Positions 57,749-64,000 of a stretch of 64,000 nucleotides of DNA are shown one piece after another. The translations under genes were made by a program, and so were the position numbers. Source of the stretch: Sarcophilus harrisii (Eukaryota; Chordata; Mammalia; Dasyuromorphia; Dasyuridae); contig NC_045429.1 of assembly GCF_902635505.1 (NCBI RefSeq), forward strand, positions 428,571,669 to 428,635,668, read 5' to 3'. The stretch's first letter is position 1; every line of letters begins with the position of its first letter. Below the pieces are notes generated by a model. It worked only from the letters and a program-made list of their open reading frames with translations. It was not told the origin of the DNA and searched no databases.

Positions 57749-59848
57749 ATGATCTCCTTGCCTGTTCTCTCCATCTTGCTCCTTTCCACTTCTGGCCTCT
57801 TTTGGGGATCTACAGCAGGTGAGTAAAATTATTTACTTTGAAATGAAAAGTCAGGAATGTGGGAGCTATCCATGGAAACTGTAGCAATTAAGTGTTTCTG
57901 ACAACAGTTCCTAGACAAATTCAGAATTGGGGATGTCCCCAGTTATTAGGGAAGTTCCCTATAGGGACCATTTCGTCCTTTCCATTTAGGGAAGCCAGGA
58001 GGAATATTTCTCCCATTCTTCTCTAAATCTCTAAATCTTTGGCTCTTCAGAATGTGGTGAGAGAGGGACCCATCAATCATCATGATGTGACAAAGACGAT
58101 AAGCCCTATGTACTGGTAAGCCCAGGGCTTCCTGGGACCAGGCTCAGGCTGTACAATAATAGAATCATGGGGAGAGGGAGGAGGGGAACAGCAGGAACAT
58201 AGTTAAAGTGCCTTTCCTCAACTGTAGGCAAGGACAATTAGGCCATCAGTGGACCTGGTATCAGATCGTGGTTCTGTTGCTTCTTCCCTGGGTTACAAGT
58301 AGTTTCTCCTTGTCTGTGTCCCAGTTTCTTTAATTTTCAATCTATCATCCAGTGGCATCAAAGAACTTGTGGTAGCTCATAATGAACCTACTCTGCCCAG
58401 ATCATCATGGCCTAATCCATCTGACTGAAAGAAAATTAGAAAGATGAGATAAAAGGAGAAAGAAGGAACAATAACTGGGGTAGGAAGACAAGACGCAAGA
58501 ATATGAAATACAGCAGATGGGGGCGGGGGGGAAGAGAGGAGCAGGAAGAGAAGCAGGAGAAAGAAAAAATGGAAATAGGAAGAGTTAGGGGGGAAAATGG
58601 TGTAGGCCCAGGTTTTCTGCATTCCTTCCATAGGAAACTGAGTCATGTCTTTCTTCACTGGCCCCTTGGGGTCAGACAGATCAGGTGAAACACCCCCACA
58701 TTCACAGTGCTGATCCTCATTCTGCCTCTTTCTCTACAGATACCTCCCAAATTATCTGCTGCTTCAATTACATTCAAAGGATGATTCCTAGAAAGGTTGT
58801 GGCTGACTATGCTCATACCAGCCAGTTGTGCTCTTCCCCAGCAATCATGTGAGTAAACATGTCCAAAGGCCACATCTGGGGGGGGGGGGGGGAAGATGAC
58901 AGAGAAAGAGAGGGCAGGAGCAGGAAGGGCTTGGCTGCCATAAACAGCCCTTCAGGAAATCTGGCTCAATGGCTGAGACAGCAGAATGTCTCACACTGCT
59001 GTGTCTCTGGTAAGTGGAGGACATATTAAAGAGGAGAGAAACCCAGGACTGCTTGAAAAAGCAATAACCTGTATTTATTGTTCCTAGAAGTCTCAAGAAC
59101 CATATTCTCTCTGGGTACAAGGGAGAGGGCGAGAACAGAACAGACTGTGCCCTGCAGGAGGGATGGGCAGAATGACATGATTAAGAATTTGAAGCTGGAT
59201 TGGACCATCCAGATCCCCTTATCTGCCTCCCTCCTTTTATTTTCAAGGAGTAAAGATTTTATTGCACTGCTAACAGTGGGGCTAAATCCATAAGATTTTT
59301 TTTTTGGCAAGGAGTCACAGCTAACTAGGGGAAAGACACCTTTAAAAAGAAAAGTGCCACAAAAAGGGATTATGCCAGACTGGCAGGCTAAATTCAAGAG
59401 AAGTTAATAGACCCCACAATTGGGTTAGCAAAGGAGGAGGATTATGTCATTAACTGCCTGCCTCCCGTTTTTAAAGAAGCTAGAGCAGCTAGTTGGTGCA
59501 GTGCATAGAGCACCAGCCCTGAAGTCAGGAGGACCTGAGTTCAAATCTGACCTCAGACACTTAACACATCCTGGCTGTGTGACCCTGTGCAAGTTAACCC
59601 AACTACCTCAACAACAACAAAAAAGAGGATGGTCCTGGGATTAATGGGCATGGGGATGACTGGCACAGAAAGCAAGAATACTGAAGGGCCATCTGGAGGA
59701 GGAGAAGCCTGGTGCTGAAATCTTTCCCCTTTATATCTTGCTTCTCCTATTTTAGCTTCATCACCAAGAGAGGACTAAAGGTGTGTGCCAACCCCCAAGA
59801 CAAGTGGGTCCAGGAATATGTGACTGACCTATCAAGAGGAACAGCCTG
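57749..59848 (+). CDS. Array unit 4: intact MIP-type CC chemokine gene
   Basis: Exons 57749-57818 (70 bp), 58740-58848 (109 bp) and 59755-59848 (94 bp), all with GT/AG borders, encode 90 residues. The signal peptide begins [16 protein letters not shown] and should end near residue 23. The mature part is short before the CC pair (DTSQIICC, cysteines 30, 31, 54, 70). Motifs are [32 protein letters not shown] and [14 protein letters not shown]. The tyrosine-glutamate-threonine of other MIP proteins (YETS) is AHTS here. The BBXB motif is KRGL, lacking the last basic residue. It differs enough from CCL3, CCL4 and CCL5 that I assign no ortholog. By family it is a secreted leukocyte attractant. Intron 2 holds a SINE. 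It is the only one of five array units with no visible defect. Confidence 0.9.
59481..59625 (+). repeat. Marsupial tRNA-derived SINE in intron 2 of unit 4
   Basis: AGAGCAGCTAGTTGGTGCAG, CATAGAGCACCAGCCCTG, CCTGAGTTCAAATCTGACC and TGTGTGACCCTGTGCAAG, ending in an AACAACAAC tail. Unit 2 lacks it, so it inserted after the duplication. Confidence 0.85.
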
Positions 59849-59897
59849 AGGAAGATGAAAGCCTTCAGTCCATGGGACAAATAGAAATGGTCTCAAA

Positions 59898-59903
59898 AAT
59901 AAA
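59898..59903 (+). other. Polyadenylation signal of unit 4
   Basis: AATAAA 49 bp after the stop codon; ACTAAA in unit 2. Confidence 0.6.
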
Positions 59904-61590
59904 ACTGACTCAGACTTATTACAAGAACCATTAGTGAGTTGTTAAATTTATGTTGATAAGTCTGGTTTTTTAATCATCTCTCTACAGCCCTTGATTCCAA
60001 TCTATCCCTCTCCCCACTCCCCCTGATTTATCAGATCTCATGAGAGCCAATGAAAGAAGAGCTGATTCTGCATTTCTTGTGGGAAAGATTTGAAACACTT
60101 AGACCCACTTCTCCTTCTCTCCTTTCCCTTGAATTCATATATTCCCTTCTTTTCCACCTTTTCTTTCTCTTCTTGTCTCAATCCTTGCTTCCTTTCTCTC
60201 TTTTTTCTTCTCTCTCTTCCTCTCCTCTTTTCCCTTATCCTATTTTCCCTTCCCTAAGATACTATACAGAGGTGGTGTATGGGGGGGAGGGGAATTGGGC
60301 TGTGAAAGAAGGGTCAATGTGAGCCATAATAGGCCTGGGATTACATATCCCTGCTGGTAGAAGGTCCATACCCAGCTCAGCTTGAATAATCCCTGATAGA
60401 AACCAAATGCATTAAACTATCTAGGGCAGCTTTACTCACACCCCAAGAGGAACTGATGAGTTTGAGAGTGGGAAATCCAAGGATCCTTCTTGTCTCCCCT
60501 CAATCTTCCCTTATAACAAAGAAGCCAAAAGACAGAGGGAGAAAATCTTCAGAAAAGTTGATCACCACAAAGAGAAAGGCTGACAGTAAGTGGCCCAAAC
60601 TCCCAGTGTCCCGCCCAGTGTCCCCACCTCTGCCCAGGCAAATGTCCCACTTTGGTCTCCCTACTTCTCCTCTCTGGGGCCAGGGTGGATCTCTGTCATT
60701 TCATACTTGTCTAATGAAGCTGGTGCTCTCTCCATGCACATTGCTGGAGTCACTGTGTCTGTTGTCTCCCCGCCACCCCAACTTGGCTCTGGGTGATAGA
60801 AATCTTATCAGGCTGCTCTGTGCTTATCATTTTCATTCTCTCTATACCACTATCCTATTAGGATCAATATCACTGACAGGGAATGGCTAAGCAAGTGGGA
60901 TATAGAGAACACTATGTGGCATTGATATGTTTTTCCCAAAAAAATAAAAAACAGAATCGCTGTCAGGACTTAATGAGTGTACATAAGAATTATGCTGGGA
61001 TGTGGGGGAAGCTCAGGTAGAATAGAGAGAGAGAAAAATGATAGCCTGAGATCCTGATCCAGCTTTCTGGGGATTCCTTGGACCTGAATTGAATGGAATG
61101 GGATTTCCAAAGCCCAGGCCAGTTCTAAAGATGATCAGTGTGGGGCTTCAAGCAGCATCTCATGACCAGAGCTTGTACCACAAAGTTCCCGAGAATCCTG
61201 AACCTCTCAATCCATCCACTGGCCAGTGATATGAAAGAATTCTTTGGAGAAAGAGCCATATTCCTATTTCCTTGAAACAGTCAGTTGATTTTTCATTGGC
61301 GTTCTCTGAATTTTGATCTTTCCCTCCTGATTTTCCTAATAGACTTTAAACTCCTTAAAGGCAAGGTTAGCATATAACTTATCTTTCTGTCTTCCACATC
61401 ACTTAGCACAGAGTCCTGAACAGAGGAGATGGTGTCCAAAGTCTATCTCTAGTTCTCTGCTCCTTCCACACATCATTATTCAATTGCTCTCCTCTGAACT
61501 CATTTTGTCAGTGTGCTGCATCTTCCTTTCTCCTGGGCTCCCTCCCATACTGCCTTCAAATATCCAAACCTCTCTGATTCTGAAAACATC
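59904..61590 (+). other. 3' flank of unit 4, non-coding
   Basis: To about 60910 it matches unit 2's flank. 60916-61590 has no counterpart between 52193 and 52195 of the first copy, so about 0.7-0.8 kb was lost there or gained here. An L2/MIR-like end lies at 61345-61430. Shared spacer sequence (GACCAACCCCTTGGAAAGACC-like) resumes at about 61600. Confidence 0.6.
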
Positions 61591-62116
61591 TTCAATAGTC
61601 TCTGTTGTCCCCCCTATCTACTGTCCTTTAGCTCTCCTGTCTTTCCCAGACCAACCCCTTGGAAAGACCATCTACACTAGCTGTCTTTACCCGGCCACTT
61701 CCCAGACCTTGAAAATCTGGCTGCCAACATCACCAGTTAAAACTGCTCTCTCTGAACTTACCACATGGCCATTTCTCAGCCCACAATACAGTTGACTTCT
61801 CTGCTTTTCTGTAACAAAACTAGACCACCTTCTAGTTTTCTAAGGTCACTATTGCTGATTTTTCATTCCAACCTCACTTCCCCTCTTTCAATAGGATTGT
61901 GTCACCATCCACATGTCTGAAGAATTGAGCAGGAGTCGATTCTGAGAAATTGTTGAACCCTGTTTCTTTTCACTCATATGCTTCCCACAAAGGGCTGGGG
62001 TGGGGGAAGGGGTTGGGTAGGTATGGAATCTGAGTCTGGATGTCAGGGATGTGAGAGCAGGCTTGCTGAGAGCTCTGGGTCTCTTCCTGAGAGGTGTCTT
62101 CCCTTCTCCAAGAACC

Positions 62117-62191
62117 ACGATCCCCTTGCCTTGCCTGTTCTCTCCATCATTCTCATTTCTGTTTCTGGCACCTTTTTGGAATCTTCAGATA
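62117..62191 (+). pseudogene. Array unit 5: lone exon 1, start codon lost
   Basis: Aligns with unit 3's exon 1, with the same extra CCTTG (75 bp) and the donor GTGAGT. ATG is ACG at 62117-62119. Homology with the other units ends near 62283, where L1 sequence begins, and no further exon is seen before the window ends. Confidence 0.75.
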
Positions 62192-62289
62192 GTGAGTAAA
62201 ATTACTTTTTCCTTTTGAACTGTGGAAAAAGAGTCAGAACTGTGGGAGCTTTCCATGGAAGCTGGAGCAATTGATTGTTCTTTAGTGAC

Positions 62290-64000
62290 AAGAAGTTGGA
62301 GAAGATACTGGAGCAGGAGAAAGAAAAAGAGGAGAGAGGATGAATTAGGGAAGAAAGGAGAATCTTGATGCATAATACAAGAACTAATGTATCCTGAAAT
62401 GTTAGAACAAGAAGAGAAAGTAGAAATAGAAAAAAAATCCATATATCAACATCTGAAAGAGATCCTACAAGGAAATCCTGTAAAAAAGAAAATATTACAA
62501 GCCACAAGTTAAAAAAAGAATAAAAACAGTTCACATATAGAATGCCACAGTTAGAGTCACACAAGATCTAGCAGTAGTATATTAAAACACAGGACTTACA
62601 AAACTATATAATGAGCAAAAGAAGTGAGGATGTGGCCAAAAACATTATAGCCAGCAAAGTCAAAAATAATCTTGAACGAAAAAATGGACATTCAGTGAAT
62701 TGTTGGACTTTTGGAATTTTATTGCAAAAAAACTTGAACTTAATAGAAAATTTGTCACTTAAGATCCATGAGAAATATATGAAAGACTAATTGCAAGGGA
62801 CTTGATAAGGACAAAGTGTTTTTGATAAATGCAAACATAAATCATATATCTCAAATTGTCTTCAGTAACAGGGTAGTTTACAAGAAAATCTGGGGTAGAG
62901 CTGCGTATGATGGGATTTTACAAAATAAAACACTGTAGGAAAAGGTAAAAAAGAATAATTGTCTTATGCCAATAGGGTACAAGAAGAAGAATTGACACAG
63001 GGGAATTATATGGGGAGGAGGACGCCTCTTATCAGGAATGAATTGAAGAGGAAACCATACACATAAAACTAGAAAGGTATAAAAGTCTTCTAACTTCAGA
63101 AAGATATAAGAGGCTAAAGAGATACAGAAGGGAGAAAAAATAAAGGAGCGTTTTTGCCCTCCTCATATCAGATCTAGGAGAAGGAACAAACAATATATAA
63201 TTTAGAAGGGAATAAAAGTCTTCTAAATTTGTAAAGAAATAAAAGGGTGAGGGAATAGGATAAGGACAGGGTATATAATAAGGATGTGTAAATTAATGGG
63301 AATGGGATAAAGAGGGAGATATATGTATATATGTAATACATATTTATATATAATATATACATATTTGTCTATGATAGATAGATAGATAGATGTGTAAGAC
63401 TATAAAATTTAGTCTTCTAAATTCAGATAGAAATAAGAGAGCAAGAGTGGGGAGAGAGGATAAAAGAGGGATCCTTGGAGGAGGGTTGGTGAAGTTATAG
63501 GAGGAAAAGGTTGATGTAAATCAGACGAATCAGGAGGGATAGGCAACACAATACAATACAACAAACACAGAAATACAATAATAAATGCAGGAGTAAAATT
63601 TAACAGAAAAAAAGTAAGGTTAGTAATCGGGATCTCAGACACGGTTAAAGCTAAAATAGATTTAATCAAAAGAGTAAAGTAGAAAAAGTGTAGTAAATGT
63701 CAGCCATATTAGTCAATAATGTTCTAGATTATTTCAAATAACTAAACAGTATAATGTTGGAATATTACTGTGGTGTAGAGAATGATGACTTGTGGATTTA
63801 AAAAATTATAAAGTCTTGAACATATAAAGGAAGATGTTATCTACCTTCAGAGAAATAGAGGACAGTCTGGTTTTACATAGAGATATATGAATGTATGTTT
63901 ATGATTAAATGTATATAATATGCATGCATCTATTATTTGTTCATATACATACATCCATGCATATATACATATAGATGTATATATACATACATACATACAT
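62290..64000 (+). mobile_element. 5' part of an L1 (ORF1 relic), running past the window end
   Basis: 62430-62780 aligns in patches with the ORF1 region of the L1 at 23.2 kb and with marsupial L1 generally: AAATCCATATATCAACATCTG, AATATTACAAGCCAC, ACACAAGATCTAGCAG, AAATGGACATTCAGTGAAT. Beyond it lies the usual ORF1-ORF2 spacer of short A-rich repeats. It is heavily broken. It cuts off unit 5. Confidence 0.6.
63330..64000. repeat. Microsatellites in L1 spacer
   Basis: TATA-rich and GATA repeats at 63322-63392, and ATAC/TATG repeats at about 63890-64000 reaching the window end. Confidence 0.8.

Noticed and set aside
1-64000. CRISPR arrays, tRNA or rRNA genes, bacterial-type operons
   Set aside because: None seen. 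tRNA-like boxes found belong to SINEs, and regular short repeats are microsatellites.

Overview
The window looks like marsupial (metatherian) nuclear DNA. It is intron-rich and packed with transposon relics. Its short interspersed repeats (for example 35895-36045 and 59481-59625) have the body typical of marsupial tRNA-derived/CORE SINEs. The long interspersed repeats are L1 copies with marsupial-type 3' ends, plus older L2 and CR1/L3 relics. The species cannot be fixed from the sequence alone.

The only convincing host genes belong to a CC-chemokine cluster of the MIP-1 (CCL3/CCL4) type. Each complete gene has the family's three exons: a signal peptide exon, an exon of about 115 bp with the CC motif and third cysteine, and an exon with the fourth cysteine and C-terminal helix. 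All introns have the same phases. Two CCL4-like genes lie on the minus strand (3720-5719 and 13076-14401). A third intact chemokine gene lies on the plus strand (40238-41772). From about 46.9 kb to 62.3 kb there is a plus-strand array of five related units. Only the fourth (57749-59848) is intact; the others are a two-exon relic, a three-exon pseudogene, another two-exon relic and a lone exon 1.

Layout. 0-15 kb: two tandem units, each with a left-hand inverted copy of a distal promoter block, a long duplicated 3' flank, a CR1/L3 relic and a CCL4-like gene on the minus strand. 15-40 kb: a repeat-rich gap holding a 4.9-kb L1 with a 17-bp target duplication inside a third, apparently gene-less copy of the 3' flank, a large polypyrimidine tract, an unidentified coding-like relic, two solo LTRs inside one old L1, an L1 inside an L1, and L2 and SINE relics. 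40-42 kb: the plus-strand chemokine gene. 42.4-46.9 kb: L2/L1/MIR relics and a short duplication. 47-62 kb: the five-unit array, built by dimer-level duplication and split by an L1. 62.3-64 kb: the 5' part of another L1 and microsatellites.

If expressed, these genes would make small secreted chemoattractants acting on G-protein-coupled chemokine receptors of leukocytes. Three promoters share a CRE-like TGACATCA element 57-64 bp from the TATA box. The most notable points are loss of the first CC cysteine in one CCL4-like gene, inverted promoter copies ending at the CRE, a 132-bp perfect repeat shared with an intron, and retention of the BBXB basic motif in only one gene. I found no previously undescribed system; the interest lies in chemokine birth-and-death evolution.
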